Positions 34,493 to 45,879 are shown, numbered from the stretch's first letter. The stretch is DNA of 64,000 bases from Paraburkholderia gardini (GCF_907164575.1 NZ_CAJQYY010000005.1:124001-188000); one strand, 5' to 3'. Notes: generated from the sequence alone by a model not told the origin. Translations and numbers: made by a program.

Positions 34493-35088
34493 ACGCACCC
34501 ACGCCCGCTCGCCGGCTCGACGAGTTCAAGCCCGACGCGCGGTTTGCGTGGTGCGTGACCGGCTCGGGTCACATGCTCGAGGAATCGATCGACCTCGCGC
34601 GCCAACTGCCGGGCGTCGACCTGTTCCTGTCGGCCGCGGGCGAGGAAGTCTTGCCGCTCTACGGCTGGACGATCGCGAAACTGCGCGAGCACTTTCGCGT
34701 GATGCGCGACAACAGCGCGAGCAGCGTGCCCGTCGGCATGATCTACAACGGCGAATATCACACCGTCATCATCGCGCCCGCGACGAGCAATACCGTCGCC
34801 AAATGTGCGTTCGGCATCTCGGATACGCTGCCGACCAATCTCTTCGCGCAGGCCGGCAAGCAATGTGTACCTGGCATTGTTTTCGCATGCGATACGGCAC
34901 CGAGCGTCATCACGCAGACCCCGCACGAGTGGGTCGAGGTGCGGCCGCGTGCGATCGAACTGGAGAACGTCGAGCGGCTCGCGCGCATCGAGTACACGAC
35001 GGTGGCGCGCTCGCTCGATGAGCTCAGGGCCGCGCTCGAACAACGATTAACCCACCTCAGGCTTGCATGGACCACATCGTCTTCCTGA
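34489..35088 (+). CDS. Archaeal-type flavoprotein, dihydromethanopterin reductase DmrX/DmrB-like
   Basis: This 199-residue protein is of the flavoprotein (Dfp/AfpA) fold. It shows FAWCVTGSGHMLEESIDLARQL, VDLFLSAAGEEVLPLYGW, VIIAPATSNTVAKCAFGISDTLPTNLFAQA, with the SNT and CAFGI motifs that bind FMN, and VPGIVFACD. Related archaeal DmrB and a Paraburkholderia homolog (DmrX) reduce dihydromethanopterin to H4MPT, the last biosynthetic step. Its start overlaps the activator stop, and its 3' end overlaps the next gene by 22 nt. The family and context agree, so the assignment is likely, although flavin-dependent decarboxylases share the fold. Confidence 0.82.
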   Translation: MNAPTPARRLDEFKPDARFAWCVTGSGHMLEESIDLARQLPGVDLFLSAAGEEVLPLYGWTIAKLREHFRVMRDNSASSVPVGMIYNGEYHTVIIAPATSNTVAKCAFGISDTLPTNLFAQAGKQCVPGIVFACDTAPSVITQTPHEWVEVRPRAIELENVERLARIEYTTVARSLDELRAALEQRLTHLRLAWTTSSS

Positions 35089-36449
35089 CCGGCAGACTGG
35101 CCGAGAAAAGCCTGAAGCAGGTGCTGGAAGGCATGGCGCCCACGCCGTTCACGTGGGAAATCCGCGAAATCGGCTTGCAGGTCGCCGGCCTGATGACCAC
35201 CGACCTGATCCTGCGCCGCGTGCCGAGGCCGCTTGGCGCGAACCGGATGATCCTGCCGGGCCGCTGCCGTGGCGACCTCGACGCGTTGCGTACGCACTAT
35301 GACGTGGCGGTCGAACGCGGTCCCGAAGAGGTCAAGGACCTGCCGCAGTTCTTCGGCCGCGAAGCCCGGCACTTTGACCTGAGCCGTCATGACACCGCGA
35401 TTTTCGCGGAGATCGTCGATGCGCCGAAGCTCGATCTCGACGGCATCGCGGCGCGCGCGAAACATTACGCCGCTCAGGGCGCGGACGTGATCGACATCGG
35501 CTGCCTGCCGCAGACGCCGTTCCCGCATCTCGAAGACGCCGTGCGCATGCTGAAGGAGCACGGCTATCGCGTGAGCGTCGATTCGATGCAGACCGACGAA
35601 CTCGTGCGCGGCGGCCGCGCGGGCGCCGATTATCTGCTGAGCCTGAATCTGGATACGCTGTGGATCGCCGATGAAGTCCCGGCGACGCCCATTCTGGTCG
35701 CCCGCGAGCCGCGCGATCCGGCCTCGCTCGACGCGGCCATCGAAGCGTTAAGCCGGCGCGGCCGCGCGTTTCTCGCCGATCCGGTTCTCGATCCGATCCC
35801 GTTTGGCCTCGCCGCTTCGATTGCACGCTATGTCGGGCTGCGCGAGCGCTATCCGCATATCGACATCATGATGGGCATCGGCAACGTCACGGAATTGACC
35901 GAAGCCGATACCAGCGGGATCAACGCGGTGCTGCTCGGCATCGCGGCCGAACTCCACGTCAGTGCGGTCCTGACGACCTCCGTCAGCCTGCACGCGCGCA
36001 GGGCGATACGCGAAGCGGATGTCGCGCGGCGCGTGATGTACGCGGCCCGCGAAGCGCAGGTGTTGCCCAAGGGCATTTCCGGCGAGCTTTCCGCGCTGCA
36101 CGCAAAGCGCCCGTTCCCCTACGACGCGAAGGAGATCGATGAAGTGGCGAACGCCATACGCGATCCGAATTTCCGCGTGCAGGTCGCGACTGATGGCATT
36201 CACGTCTATAACCGCGACGGCCATCAAACCGCCGGCGATCCGTTCGCGCTGTACCCGGGCCTCAAGCTCGAAACCGATGGTGGTCACGCGTTCTATATGG
36301 GCGTGCAGCTGGCGCGCGCTGAAATCGCGTGGCAACTCGGCAAACGCTTCGATCAGGACAAGGCGCTCGACTGGGGCTGCGAAGTCGATCGCCCCGAGGA
36401 AGACCTCAGCGCATGGCAGGCACCGGGCGCGACAGTCAAAAAGCGCTAG
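35067..36449 (+). CDS. Dihydropteroate synthase-like protein of H4MPT clusters
   Basis: This 460-residue protein has an N-terminal cluster-specific region (VFLTGRLAEKSLKQVLEGMAP) and a TIM-barrel DHPS-like domain from about residue 120 (GADVIDIGCLPQTPFPHLEDAVRMLKEHGYRVSVDS, split by normal loops, and PHIDIMMGIGNVTELTEADTSGINAV). The homologous M. extorquens gene is a standard member of archaeal-like C1 clusters. A role joining the pterin diphosphate to the beta-RFA phosphate product of MptG is the obvious inference, since folate DHPS does the analogous reaction. The gene ends 3 nt from the convergent thioredoxin-like gene. Confidence 0.83.
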   Translation: MDHIVFLTGRLAEKSLKQVLEGMAPTPFTWEIREIGLQVAGLMTTDLILRRVPRPLGANRMILPGRCRGDLDALRTHYDVAVERGPEEVKDLPQFFGREARHFDLSRHDTAIFAEIVDAPKLDLDGIAARAKHYAAQGADVIDIGCLPQTPFPHLEDAVRMLKEHGYRVSVDSMQTDELVRGGRAGADYLLSLNLDTLWIADEVPATPILVAREPRDPASLDAAIEALSRRGRAFLADPVLDPIPFGLAASIARYVGLRERYPHIDIMMGIGNVTELTEADTSGINAVLLGIAAELHVSAVLTTSVSLHARRAIREADVARRVMYAAREAQVLPKGISGELSALHAKRPFPYDAKEIDEVANAIRDPNFRVQVATDGIHVYNRDGHQTAGDPFALYPGLKLETDGGHAFYMGVQLARAEIAWQLGKRFDQDKALDWGCEVDRPEEDLSAWQAPGATVKKR

Positions 36450-36452
36450 GAC

Positions 36453-37007
36453 TCATTCGTCCGTTTTCCATTTGATCGAGCATCCCAGCGCAGGATACCG
36501 CGGCCCTTGTGCCACGCCCACCTGGGCGATTTCACGCATCGCTTCGAAGAGATCGCGCCTCGCGTCGGGAACCGGCGCATAGCGCGACGCGTCAACCCGA
36601 CCTTGATAGCGCAGCTTCAAGCCTGCGTCGTAGCCGAAGCACTCCGGCGTGCACACCGCGCCATAAGCGCGCGCGATCTGCTGCGATTCATCGTACAGGT
36701 AAGGAAACGGCAACGTCCATTGCGCGGCGAACGGCACCATCCGTTCGAACGCATCGTCCGGATACGTCGCCGCATCGTTCGAACTGATACCGACGACGTT
36801 GACGCCGTGTGCCGCCAGTTCCTGCGCGTCGCGGACCAGATGCGGCAGCGCGCCCAGCACATACGGGCAATGGTTGCACATGAACACGACGACAAGGCCG
36901 TGCTCGCCGCGCACGTCGTCGAGTGTCAGCGTGCGCCCGTCCGTGGCGGGCAGCGAAAAGGCGGGCGCGGGCGCGCCCAGTTCACCTGCGGGAGATTCGG
37001 TTGCCAT
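36453..37007 (-). CDS. Thioredoxin-like / AhpC-TSA family protein
   Basis: This 184-residue cytosolic protein has GAPAPAFSLPATDGRTLTLDDVRGEHG, the redox motif FMCNHCPYV (CxxC at about residues 44-47) and CTPECFGYD. This matches the thioredoxin-fold 'thioredoxin family protein' with CNHCP. The second of two adjacent ATGs (37007) is 6 nt after GAGGAG. It lies 129 bp downstream of cbbA in the same direction and may be the last gene of the Calvin operon. A thiol-redox role for Calvin enzymes would make sense but is not shown. Confidence 0.78.
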   Translation of the reverse strand: MATESPAGELGAPAPAFSLPATDGRTLTLDDVRGEHGLVVVFMCNHCPYVLGALPHLVRDAQELAAHGVNVVGISSNDAATYPDDAFERMVPFAAQWTLPFPYLYDESQQIARAYGAVCTPECFGYDAGLKLRYQGRVDASRYAPVPDARRDLFEAMREIAQVGVAQGPRYPALGCSIKWKTDE

Positions 37008-37135
37008 CATGCGCTCCTCATCCAGTCAATCCAGCGGGATCCTGAACCGCCAGAATACGCACATTCGTCCAGTCCTTCAGGGCGATACATGCTGTCGCGC
37101 ACGATGGCCTCTTTCGCATGGAAAGGTTCGAAAGA

Positions 37136-38173
37136 TCAGTGGTAACGCCGCGCCATCGCATCGAGCGCAAGCGGCTTGATGCGATCGGCCTGCCCCGCGC
37201 AGCCGAACGCCTGAAACCGGTCGATGCAGAGATTGCGTGCCGCCGCCGTCGCGGCCTTCAGCGCGTGCCGCGGATCGAATTCCCCACGCGCCGACGCCAT
37301 CGCCTGACGCATCGCACCCGTCATCGCGAGGCGGATATCGGTGTCGATGTTCACCTTGCGCACGCCGTTCGCGATGCCGCGCTGGATCTCCTCGACCGGC
37401 ACGCCCCACGTCGCGGGAATCTCGCCGCCAAATTCGCGTATCGTCGCGAGCCATTCCTGCGGCACCGAAGACGACCCGTGCATCACGAGATGCGTATCCG
37501 GCAAGCGCCGGTGAATGTCCACGATGCGGTCGATCGCCAGAATGTCGCCGGTCGGCTGGCGGCTGAACTTGTACGCCCCGTGCGACGTGCCGATCGCGAT
37601 GGCGAGCGCATCGACGCCGGTGGCCTCCACGAACGCGCAGGCCTGCTCGGGATCGGTCAGCAGATCGTCGCGCGTGAGCGTGCCCTGTGCACCGACACCG
37701 TCTTCCTCCCCTGCCTCGCCGGTTTCGAGCGAGCCCAGACAGCCGAGTTCGCCTTCGACAGACACGCCCACCGCATGCGCCGCCTCGACCACGCGCCGGC
37801 TCACGTCGACGTTGTAGTCATAGGTCGCCGGCGTTTTCTGGTCGGGCAACAGCGAGCCGTCCATCATCACCGACGTGAAGCCGGAACGGATCGCCTGCTG
37901 GCACACCGACGGACTCGCGGCGTGATCCTGGTGCAACACCACGGGAAGATCGGGATGCGCCTCGATCGCAGCCAGCACGAGGTGACGCAGATAGGCCTCG
38001 CCCGCGTATTTGCGCGCGCCCGCCGACGCCTGCAGGATCACCGGGCTGCGGGTTGCATCGGCGGCCTGCATGATCGCCTGGATCTGCTCCATGTTGTTGA
38101 CGTTGAACGCCGGGATGCCATAGCTGTGCTCTGCCGCGTGATCCAGCAGCTGACGCAATGCGATGAAAGCCAT
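37136..38173 (-). CDS. cbbA: Class II fructose-1,6-bisphosphate aldolase, Calvin cycle type
   Basis: This 345-residue zinc aldolase begins at the ATG preceded by AAGGAGAG. It has [19 protein letters not shown], the zinc ligands [10 protein letters not shown] (first His pair), [30 protein letters not shown] and the [13 protein letters not shown] loop. It makes fructose and sedoheptulose bisphosphates in the Calvin cycle. Gene order and direction place it last of the core cbb operon, 34 nt after phosphoribulokinase. Length and motifs fit the CbbA subfamily of proteobacteria. Confidence 0.93.
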   Translation of the reverse strand: MAFIALRQLLDHAAEHSYGIPAFNVNNMEQIQAIMQAADATRSPVILQASAGARKYAGEAYLRHLVLAAIEAHPDLPVVLHQDHAASPSVCQQAIRSGFTSVMMDGSLLPDQKTPATYDYNVDVSRRVVEAAHAVGVSVEGELGCLGSLETGEAGEEDGVGAQGTLTRDDLLTDPEQACAFVEATGVDALAIAIGTSHGAYKFSRQPTGDILAIDRIVDIHRRLPDTHLVMHGSSSVPQEWLATIREFGGEIPATWGVPVEEIQRGIANGVRKVNIDTDIRLAMTGAMRQAMASARGEFDPRHALKAATAAARNLCIDRFQAFGCAGQADRIKPLALDAMARRYH

Positions 38174-38207
38174 CACACTCTCCTTGAAGTTAAGGGAAAC
38201 CGGTTCT

Positions 38208-39080
38208 TCAGGCACGCGCGCGACGATCGACCAGTTGCAGGATCATCGGCGTGAAAATCAGCTGCATCGCGAGCCCCATCTTGCCGCCGGGCACCACGAT
38301 CACATTCGGGCGCGACATGAACGAGTCGTGCAGCATCGTCAGCAGATACGGAAAGTCGATGCCTTTGGGCCGCGCGAACCGGATCACGACAAAGCTCTCA
38401 TCGGCGTTGGGAATCTCGCGCGCGGTGAAGGGATTCGACGTATCCACGGTCGGCACGCGCTGGAAATTCACATGCGTGCGCGAGAACTGCGGGCAGATGT
38501 AGTTCACGTAATCGGGCATGCGGCGCAGGATCGTGTCGACTACCGCTTCATGCGAGTAGCCGCGCATCGTCTGGTCGCGATGCAGCTTCTGGATCCACTC
38601 GAGATTGATGATCGGCACGACGCCGACCAGAAGATCCGCATGCCGGGCAACGTCCACGTTTTCCGTGACCGCCGCGCCGTGCAGACCTTCGTAAAACATC
38701 AGGTCGGTTTTGTCGGACACATCCATCCACGGCGTAAACGTGCCGGCGTCCTGATTGCAGGCCGCGGCTTCCGCGTCGTCGTGTATATAGCGGCGAAACT
38801 TGCCGCTACCGGTCTCGCCGTAACTCGCGAAAAGCTGCTCCAGTTCTTCGAGCAGATTCGCTTCGGGGCCGAAGTGACTGAAGGTAAGCGCGCCATCGCG
38901 TTCGCTCTGTTTAAGCGCGTCACGCATGCCCTTGCGGTCGTAACGATGAAACGCGTCGCCTTCGACGATCTGTGCGTTGATGCGCTCGCGCCGGAAAATA
39001 TGCGTGAAGCTCTTCATGACGGTGGTCGTGCCGGCGCCACTCGAACCGGTCACCGCGATGATCGGATGTCTGACTGACAT
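38208..39080 (-). CDS. cbbP: Phosphoribulokinase
   Basis: This 290-residue protein of the proteobacterial (octameric) type has a P-loop variant [10 protein letters not shown] at residues 12-21. It also shows [40 protein letters not shown] and the C-terminal [22 protein letters not shown]. It phosphorylates ribulose-5-phosphate to the RuBisCO substrate, marking a functional Calvin cycle. This enzyme type is usually regulated by NADH and AMP. It lies between cbbF (65-bp gap) and cbbA (34-bp gap). Confidence 0.95.
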   Translation of the reverse strand: MSVRHPIIAVTGSSGAGTTTVMKSFTHIFRRERINAQIVEGDAFHRYDRKGMRDALKQSERDGALTFSHFGPEANLLEELEQLFASYGETGSGKFRRYIHDDAEAAACNQDAGTFTPWMDVSDKTDLMFYEGLHGAAVTENVDVARHADLLVGVVPIINLEWIQKLHRDQTMRGYSHEAVVDTILRRMPDYVNYICPQFSRTHVNFQRVPTVDTSNPFTAREIPNADESFVVIRFARPKGIDFPYLLTMLHDSFMSRPNVIVVPGGKMGLAMQLIFTPMILQLVDRRARA

Positions 39081-39145
39081 GCGCGTCTCCCTGAGTCTGA
39101 AACCTGTCTGCTCATACGATCTGGAAGCGCGTTCCCGCCGGGCCC

Positions 39146-40243
39146 CTACGCGGGTGTTTCCGGCAGAAACAGCGAGCGTTCGTTGAAGAGCGGGGAGGTG
39201 AACGGCTTGTCCTCGCCGCGATCGTATTCGCTGTGATAGCGGCCGATGCGCGCCACTTCGTTGCGTGAACCGAGAATGACCGGGACACGCTGATGCAGTT
39301 TCTGCGGCACGACGTCGAGAATCCGTTCGCGCCCGGTGATGGACTGCCCGCCCGCCTGCTCGACCAGAAAGCTCATCGGGCTCGCCTCATACAGCAGACG
39401 CAGGCGCCCTTCCATCGCGGGCGTTTTAAAGTCGCGCGGATACATGAAGACGCCGCCGCGCATCAGGATGCGATGCACTTCGGCCACCATCGATGCAATC
39501 CATCGCGTGTTGAAGTCCCGCGCGCGACAGCCGCTGCGCCCCGCCTTGCATTCCTGCACGTAGCGGCGCACGGGCGGCTCCCAGAAGCGTTCGTTCGACG
39601 CGTTGATCGCGAATTCGCCGGTGTCCTCCGGAATCCGGATGTCGGAATGCGTCAGCACGAAATTGCCGACGTCGCGTTCCAGCGTGAAGCCGTGCGTGCC
39701 GGTGCCGACCGACAGCACGAGCATCGTCGAAGGCCCGTAAATCGCGTAGCCGGCCGCGACCTGTTCGCGGCCAGGCCGCAGGAACGCGCTTTCCGCGAGC
39801 GGCGCGTCGCGCTGGTCGTCCCGCACACGCATCACGGAGAAGATCGAACCCACCACGCCGTTGATGTCGATGTTCGACGAACCATCGAGCGGATCGAACG
39901 CGAGCAGGTAGTCGCCGCGCGGATACGCTTCCGGTATCGCGTAGACCTCGTCCATTTCCTCCGACACCATGCCCGCCAGCAGACCGTCCCACTCGCAGTG
40001 CTGCAGGAAGATATCGTTGGTCGCGAGGTCGAGTTTCTGCTGCTCCTCGCCGTGCGTGTTGAGCGAATGCGCCGTGCCATGGTGGCCGCCCAGCGCGCCT
40101 TTCGTCAGCGCGGCGGAAATCGTCTTGATCGATGCCGCCACGTCGATCAGCAGCGCGGACAGGCCTGGCGCCGTTACGGATACAGGCTTGCGGTCGAGCG
40201 TATCGATGAGAAACTTCGAAAGCGTGGTGCGTCCGTCCTGCAT
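39146..40243 (-). CDS. cbbF: Class I fructose-1,6-bisphosphatase
   Basis: This 365-residue enzyme has the metal and substrate motif [24 protein letters not shown] (broken in annotation by its length), the upstream [14 protein letters not shown] glutamates, and GGVFMYPRD and [17 protein letters not shown] near the end. The second of two close ATGs (40243) sits 6 nt after GAGGAG. It releases phosphate from fructose bisphosphate, and probably sedoheptulose bisphosphate, in the Calvin cycle. It is 22 nt from the end of cbbX. Confidence 0.94.
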   Translation of the reverse strand: MQDGRTTLSKFLIDTLDRKPVSVTAPGLSALLIDVAASIKTISAALTKGALGGHHGTAHSLNTHGEEQQKLDLATNDIFLQHCEWDGLLAGMVSEEMDEVYAIPEAYPRGDYLLAFDPLDGSSNIDINGVVGSIFSVMRVRDDQRDAPLAESAFLRPGREQVAAGYAIYGPSTMLVLSVGTGTHGFTLERDVGNFVLTHSDIRIPEDTGEFAINASNERFWEPPVRRYVQECKAGRSGCRARDFNTRWIASMVAEVHRILMRGGVFMYPRDFKTPAMEGRLRLLYEASPMSFLVEQAGGQSITGRERILDVVPQKLHQRVPVILGSRNEVARIGRYHSEYDRGEDKPFTSPLFNERSLFLPETPA

Positions 40244-40265
40244 GGCCATCTCCTCGGGAAACGAT

Positions 40266-41243
40266 TCAAGCCGGTGTGGGCGGCGCCGCTGCCGTTGCTG
40301 TTTCTGTTTCAGCAAACACGCGGCTCGCGCGGATATCCGCCGCGCCCAGCAGCGTCAGCGCGGCTGCATCCGCGGGCATGCCGCCTTTCAGCGCATCGGC
40401 GAAAAGGCGATTCGCCTGGCGCAGACGCGAGCGGTCCAGCGCGTTACGCACCGAGCGCGCGTTCGCGAAGTTCGGCTGGCGGATGCGGCGATCCAGGTAT
40501 TCGCTGAACGCGGCGCGCGATTCGCCATCGAGCCGGTAGTGCATCTTCGCCAGCATGCGTTCGGCGATGTCGAGCAGTTCTGCTGCGTCGTAGTCGGGAA
40601 ACATGATGTGATGCGCGATCCTCGACCGGAAACCGGGGTTGCTCTGAAAGAAGGTCTCCATTCGCGCTTCATAGCCCGCGAGTATCACCACCAGGTCGCT
40701 GCGCTGGTTTTCCATCGTCTGCAGCAGGATCTCGATCGCTTCCTGGCCGTAATCGCGTTCGTTCTCGGGGCGGTACAGGTAATACGCCTCGTCGATGAAC
40801 AGCACGCCGCCCAGCGCGCGCTTGAGCACGTCGCGCGTTTTCGGCGCGGTGTGGCCGATGTACTGCCCCACCAGATCGTCGCGGGTGACCGAAACCAGAT
40901 GATTGCGGCGGATATAGCCAAGGCGGTGCAGCACTTCGGCCATGCGCAGCGCCACCGTCGTCTTGCCCGTACCCGGATTGCCCGAAAAACACATATGCAA
41001 CGTCGGCGCTCCGCTTGCGATGCCCAGCGTTTCGCGGGCGCGTTCGACGATCAGATGCGCGGCAATCTCGCGTATGCGGGTTTTCACGGGCGTGAGGCCA
41101 ACCAGATCGCGATCGAGTTCAGCCAGCACGTCGCCGATACCCGAGTCGCGAAAGAGACCGACGAGGTCGACCGCCGCGTCGGCGGCAGGCGTTTGCGTAC
41201 GCGGCACCGCCGCGGGCAGATCGGGTTCAGCTACGACGGTCAT
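40266..41243 (-). CDS. cbbX: Red-type RuBisCO activase CbbX
   Basis: This 325-residue AAA+ protein has Walker [17 protein letters not shown], Walker [16 protein letters not shown] and the pore-loop region [21 protein letters not shown], where the aromatic YIG enters the hexamer pore. An arginine-rich sensor 2 part ([21 protein letters not shown]) follows. It threads the RbcL C-terminus to release inhibitory sugars from red-type RuBisCO. The ATG at 41243 (MTVVAEP) is chosen; upstream codons overlap the cbbS terminal region. It is 52 nt downstream of cbbS. Confidence 0.94.
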   Translation of the reverse strand: MTVVAEPDLPAAVPRTQTPAADAAVDLVGLFRDSGIGDVLAELDRDLVGLTPVKTRIREIAAHLIVERARETLGIASGAPTLHMCFSGNPGTGKTTVALRMAEVLHRLGYIRRNHLVSVTRDDLVGQYIGHTAPKTRDVLKRALGGVLFIDEAYYLYRPENERDYGQEAIEILLQTMENQRSDLVVILAGYEARMETFFQSNPGFRSRIAHHIMFPDYDAAELLDIAERMLAKMHYRLDGESRAAFSEYLDRRIRQPNFANARSVRNALDRSRLRQANRLFADALKGGMPADAAALTLLGAADIRASRVFAETETATAAAPPTPA

Positions 41244-41295
41244 ATGCGATTCTCCGGTTGCCTTCGGTCCTGCATCCCTGCGGTCGTCATGGCAC

Positions 41296-41724
41296 TCACT
41301 GCGATGCGGGGTAGCGCTCGCCCGCCGGACGGTCCGACGCATAACTCTTCATGCTGTAACGCTGCACACGTCCCTGCGCTTCCGTGCGCTCCAGACGGAA
41401 GCCCGGCTCGACCGCCGGCCGGTTGACGATGAACGACATGCGCATTGTCTCGAAGCCGCGCACGGAATCGAACGCGTTGATCTTGATGTAGTGCTGCGGA
41501 TACACCTTGCGGCATGCGTTCACTTCCATCAGCACGCCCGCCGCATCGCGCAGGTCGAACATCGGCAGGCCCCACATTTCCCAGTACGTGTTGCGCGGAT
41601 GGGGATCGTCGGTGAATTCCACCGAGCACGACCAGCCTTCGCGCAACGCGTAGTCGATCTGCAAGCTGATTTCCGCGTCGGTGAGTTCCGGCAGAAACGA
41701 AAAAGTGCCTTGAGTGATTCGCAT
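41296..41724 (-). CDS. cbbS: RuBisCO small subunit, form IC (red type)
   Basis: This 142-residue small subunit starts [19 protein letters not shown]. It carries [47 protein letters not shown] across its core (given in pieces here). It has the long C-terminal extension typical of red-type enzymes, which forms the beta-hairpin barrel ([20 protein letters not shown]). It forms the L8S8 holoenzyme with CbbL, whose gene ends 28 nt upstream. Confidence 0.94.
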   Translation of the reverse strand: MRITQGTFSFLPELTDAEISLQIDYALREGWSCSVEFTDDPHPRNTYWEMWGLPMFDLRDAAGVLMEVNACRKVYPQHYIKINAFDSVRGFETMRMSFIVNRPAVEPGFRLERTEAQGRVQRYSMKSYASDRPAGERYPASQ

Positions 41725-41752
41725 GGCGTGCTCTCTTCAGGTCAGGTGACGT

Positions 41753-43309
<1,557 letters not shown>

Positions 43310-43366
43310 TCAATGCGTTCAACCCGCGTCCATGTCTGCAATGTAGGCGTGCCCCTCATCGAAGGG

Positions 43367-43378
43367 AATTCACGAATT
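43367..43378. promoter_or_regulatory. Palindrome in the cbbL upstream region
   Basis: AATTC-AC-GAATT is a perfect inverted repeat about 115 bp before cbbL in a locally AT-richer stretch. LysR-type regulators such as CbbR bind interrupted dyads here in other operons, but this one has no clear T-N11-A pattern. Weak candidate only. Confidence 0.3.
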
Positions 43379-43537
43379 TCTTCTCCATCCCTAAGCAGTT
43401 CTTTGGCTAACGGTGCGAATCGATGCGTGCACAACGGCCAGAAACTCGTATGATGGTGAAACACTCTGCTGCGTTTTCGCGACAGTAAGGCGCGTAAGCC
43501 AGCCGGGTTCCCAGCGTCCGCTTCACTGTGCTGTTTC

Positions 43538-43553
43538 TGGCACGGCGCTTGCG
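43538..43553 (+). promoter_or_regulatory. Sigma-54 promoter for pqqA
   Basis: TGGCACG-GCGC-TTGCG is an almost perfect -24/-12 element with GG at 43539-43540, 10 bp, and GC at 43551-43552. The start near 43564 leaves about 68 nt before pqqA. TGAAACACTCTG at 43457-43468 resembles half of the fhc upstream element. The remaining 43253-43631 interval holds no gene. Confidence 0.75.
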
Positions 43554-43631
43554 TGATTTCCGGTGCTGATCCGTTCCGGCGCTGCTTCATGTGTCGGCGG
43601 CGAAAGCCCCAACCAACCCTGGAGGATGACT

Positions 43632-43706
43632 ATGCAGTGGACGACACCGAGTTACACCGATATGCGTTTTGGTTTTGAAATCACGATGTATATCGCAACC
43701 CGTTAA
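43632..43706 (+). CDS. pqqA: PQQ precursor peptide PqqA
   Basis: A 24-codon gene too short for normal length cut-offs. The peptide begins [15 protein letters not shown] and contains the conserved E16-I-T-M-Y20, the E-x-x-x-Y pair that PqqE cross-links to start PQQ synthesis. GGAGGATG precedes the ATG at good distance. It stands alone, about 10.4 kb from pqqBCDE, has its own sigma-54 promoter and is followed by a stem-loop. A separate, strongly expressed pqqA makes sense because the peptide is consumed one-to-one. Confidence 0.93.
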   Translation: MQWTTPSYTDMRFGFEITMYIATR

Positions 43707-43708
43707 TC

Positions 43709-43742
43709 CCGCACGCGCCGCCTTTGTGCGGCTTCCGTGCGG
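43709..43742 (+). terminator. Hairpin after pqqA
   Basis: An outer CCGCAC/GTGCGG (43709-43714 and 43737-43742) and an inner GCCGC/GCGGC stem form a two-part hairpin starting 2 nt after the pqqA stop. It may end the short transcript or stabilise it, giving more PqqA than the downstream products. Confidence 0.55.
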
Positions 43743-43824
43743 CCATCGCAGTCACTCACTCAGCTAACAGCCAGTTTGCAAACCGCCGGCTCGTAGTTCG
43801 CCGCAACGTCCAGCGTTCTCCGCC

Positions 43825-44427
43825 ATGATTTTCGAAACGATCATTACGACTGCGGCGCGCGACGGCCGGCCTCACATTGCGCCGATGGGCGTGCGCTTCG
43901 AAAACGGGCGCGCGATCCTCGCGCCGTTCAGACCCTCCGCCACGCTCGACAACATCCTCGCCACCCAGGCCGCCGTGATCAACTTCACGACCGACGTGCG
44001 CGTTTTCGCGGGCTGCGTAACAGGCTATGCATTCGACTGGCCGACTTCACCCGCCACACGCGTGGCGAGCGTGCGGCTCGACGGCGCGCTTGCGCACACC
44101 GAGCTGGAACTCGACGAAGTACGCGACGACACCCAGCGTCCCACGCTCTACATGCGCTGCGTGCATCAGGAAACGCACGCGCCTTTTCCCGGTTTCAACC
44201 GCGCACAGGCGGCCGTCGTCGAAGGCGCGATTCTCGTCAGCAGACTTTTCATGCTGCCTGCCGTGAAGGTCGATAACGAAGTGGCGTATCTGAAGATCGC
44301 CATCGACAAGACCGCGGGCGACGCGGAACGTGTCGCGTGGGCATGGATCATGGATGCGATCGCGCGTTACCGCGCGCAGGCGGGCAAGACGCCGGACACA
44401 ACGCCGGGTAGCTCGCGCGCCGCGTGA
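43825..44427 (+). CDS. DUF447 protein of H4MPT/MFR clusters
   Basis: This 200-residue cytosolic protein begins MIFETIITTAARDGRPHIAPMGVRF, the start of the DUF447 family, which has a split-barrel flavin-reductase-like fold. PTLYMRCVHQETHAPFPGFNRAQAAVVEGAIL and HRLF-like strands follow. It is a constant neighbour of methanopterin and methanofuran genes in methylotrophs. FMN binding is expected from the fold, but the reaction is unknown. It lies 35 nt upstream of mfnB and 118 nt after pqqA. Confidence 0.8.
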   Translation: MIFETIITTAARDGRPHIAPMGVRFENGRAILAPFRPSATLDNILATQAAVINFTTDVRVFAGCVTGYAFDWPTSPATRVASVRLDGALAHTELELDEVRDDTQRPTLYMRCVHQETHAPFPGFNRAQAAVVEGAILVSRLFMLPAVKVDNEVAYLKIAIDKTAGDAERVAWAWIMDAIARYRAQAGKTPDTTPGSSRAA

Positions 44428-44461
44428 TGCGCCGCGGCAAAACCGCTTTCTGGAGACTTCC

Positions 44462-45163
44462 ATGACCGCACTGCTCGCGAGCGTCCGCTCGTATGACGAA
44501 GCCTGCGACGCCGCCCAGGCCGGCGCCGAGCTCATCGATCTGAAAGAGCCCCGCGAGGGCGCGCTGGGCGGCGTAGCCGTCGACGAAATCGCGCGCATCG
44601 TGCAGGCGCTGCGCGGACGGTTCCCGGTCAAGCCGATCAGCGCGACGATCGGCGACGTGCCGAACGAGGCGCTCGACGAGATCGCCACGCGTGTGATCGG
44701 CGTGAGCGATACGGGCGTCGACTACGTGAAGGTGGGCGTCTCGCCGGGCGCGTCGGCGCGGGCGTGCCTCGCGCATCTCGCGAGCCTGCCTGCCGCCGTG
44801 GTGCCGGTGCTGCTGTGCGACGAAGGTGTCGACGCCGCGCTGTCCGACTACGCGGCCGGGCTGGGTTTTGCCGGCATCGTGTTCGATACGGCCACCAAGA
44901 ACGGTCGCACGCTGTTCGATTGCGTCGATATGGACACGCTTGCGCGCTGTCTCGCCACGATCGGTGCGCGCGGCGCGATGACGGGAGTGGCGGGGTCGCT
45001 CGGCTGGGCACAGCTCGCGCAGATCCACGCGCTCAAACCGGATATCGCCGGGTTTCGCACGGCCCTTTGCACCAAAGGGCGTTCGACGAGGCTCGATCCA
45101 GGACATGTCGCGCGATGGGCCGACGCGCTGCATCACGCGCCTCAGGATGCGCGCACGATGTGA
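44462..45163 (+). CDS. mfnB: (5-formylfuran-3-yl)methyl phosphate synthase MfnB
   Basis: This 233-residue TIM-barrel enzyme (DUF556) starts TALLASVRSYDEACDAAQAGAELIDLKEPREGALGG, where the LIDLKEP lysine is the Schiff-base-type site. KPISATIGDVPNE, DYVKVGVS and LGFAGIVFDTATKNGRTLFD follow. It makes the furan ring of methanofuran from two glyceraldehyde-3-phosphates. ATG at 44462 follows GGAGACTTCC. It is convergent with mfnE (48-bp gap) and is part of the methylofuran biosynthetic set spread over this area. Confidence 0.9.
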   Translation: MTALLASVRSYDEACDAAQAGAELIDLKEPREGALGGVAVDEIARIVQALRGRFPVKPISATIGDVPNEALDEIATRVIGVSDTGVDYVKVGVSPGASARACLAHLASLPAAVVPVLLCDEGVDAALSDYAAGLGFAGIVFDTATKNGRTLFDCVDMDTLARCLATIGARGAMTGVAGSLGWAQLAQIHALKPDIAGFRTALCTKGRSTRLDPGHVARWADALHHAPQDARTM

Positions 45164-45211
45164 CGCGTGAGGTTGCTATCGCTGCTGCCGCATGCCGTGC
45201 CGCATGCCAGG

Positions 45212-45802
45212 CTACGCGGCCGGCACGTGCAGCAGACGATCGCGCATCAATGCCACGTCGCGCCGGTTCAGCAGTTCGACCACGTAATTCGCGTCGCTGA
45301 CGTGATCGACGAAGCGCGCATCCAGCACGCCATCGCGCGTCAACGCCGCGAGCGGCGCACCCGCTTCCACGTCGCATGATTTCACGACGATCAGGCGCTC
45401 CGCATTGAGCGTCGTCGAAAGCCATGCGGCGAGGCTGTCCGAGGTGGTGTCCCAGGTGGTCATGTCGTCGGGCGTGTCGCGCATGAGGCCGGTAGGCACC
45501 CACACGGCGACGTGTCCGTCACGCAGCGCGCGGCGGATGCGCTCCTCGTTCGCGGCCAGCACGAGCTCGGGCCGCACGCCCTGCATCAGGATCGCGTACT
45601 GCGTCATCGCGAGCAGGCACATGTTGTGGGCCGCGAGGTCGTCGAAACGCCATTCGGTCTGGTACTGGCGAACCTTGTCGGCGAAATCGCCACCACCCGG
45701 CACGATCACCACGCGACCGCCGCCGAGTTCCCAGAGCTGCGTCAGCCACTCGCGCAGCAGCGGGTCATGGCTAAGGCTTCCGCCGATTTTTACCACCCAC
45801 AT
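45212..45802 (-). CDS. mfnE: [5-(aminomethyl)furan-3-yl]methyl phosphate kinase MfnE-like
   Basis: This 196-residue amino-acid-kinase-fold protein has VVKIGGSLSHDPLLREWL at residues 3-20 (kinase lysine and GGSL loop), RVVIVPGGGDFAD, and SCDVEAGAPLAALTRDGVLD. In methanofuran synthesis this enzyme phosphorylates the aminomethyl-furan phosphate to a diphosphate leaving group. Short length matches MfnE. It is transcribed with mfnF, 77 nt downstream. The shadow frame on the other strand is not real. Confidence 0.86.
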   Translation of the reverse strand: MWVVKIGGSLSHDPLLREWLTQLWELGGGRVVIVPGGGDFADKVRQYQTEWRFDDLAAHNMCLLAMTQYAILMQGVRPELVLAANEERIRRALRDGHVAVWVPTGLMRDTPDDMTTWDTTSDSLAAWLSTTLNAERLIVVKSCDVEAGAPLAALTRDGVLDARFVDHVSDANYVVELLNRRDVALMRDRLLHVPAA

Positions 45803-45879
45803 GACCGATGCCCTCGCTCCAGGTTGACGTCATCGACGGCCCGTTTTCCACATCCGGCCGACGCGCTCCGCATTCTCTG

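Noticed and set aside
43420..43442. Possible sigma-54 element facing cbbL (TGGCCGTTGTGCACGC on the minus strand)
   Set aside because: Spacing is 11 bp and the -12 part lacks TTGC; the match is weak.
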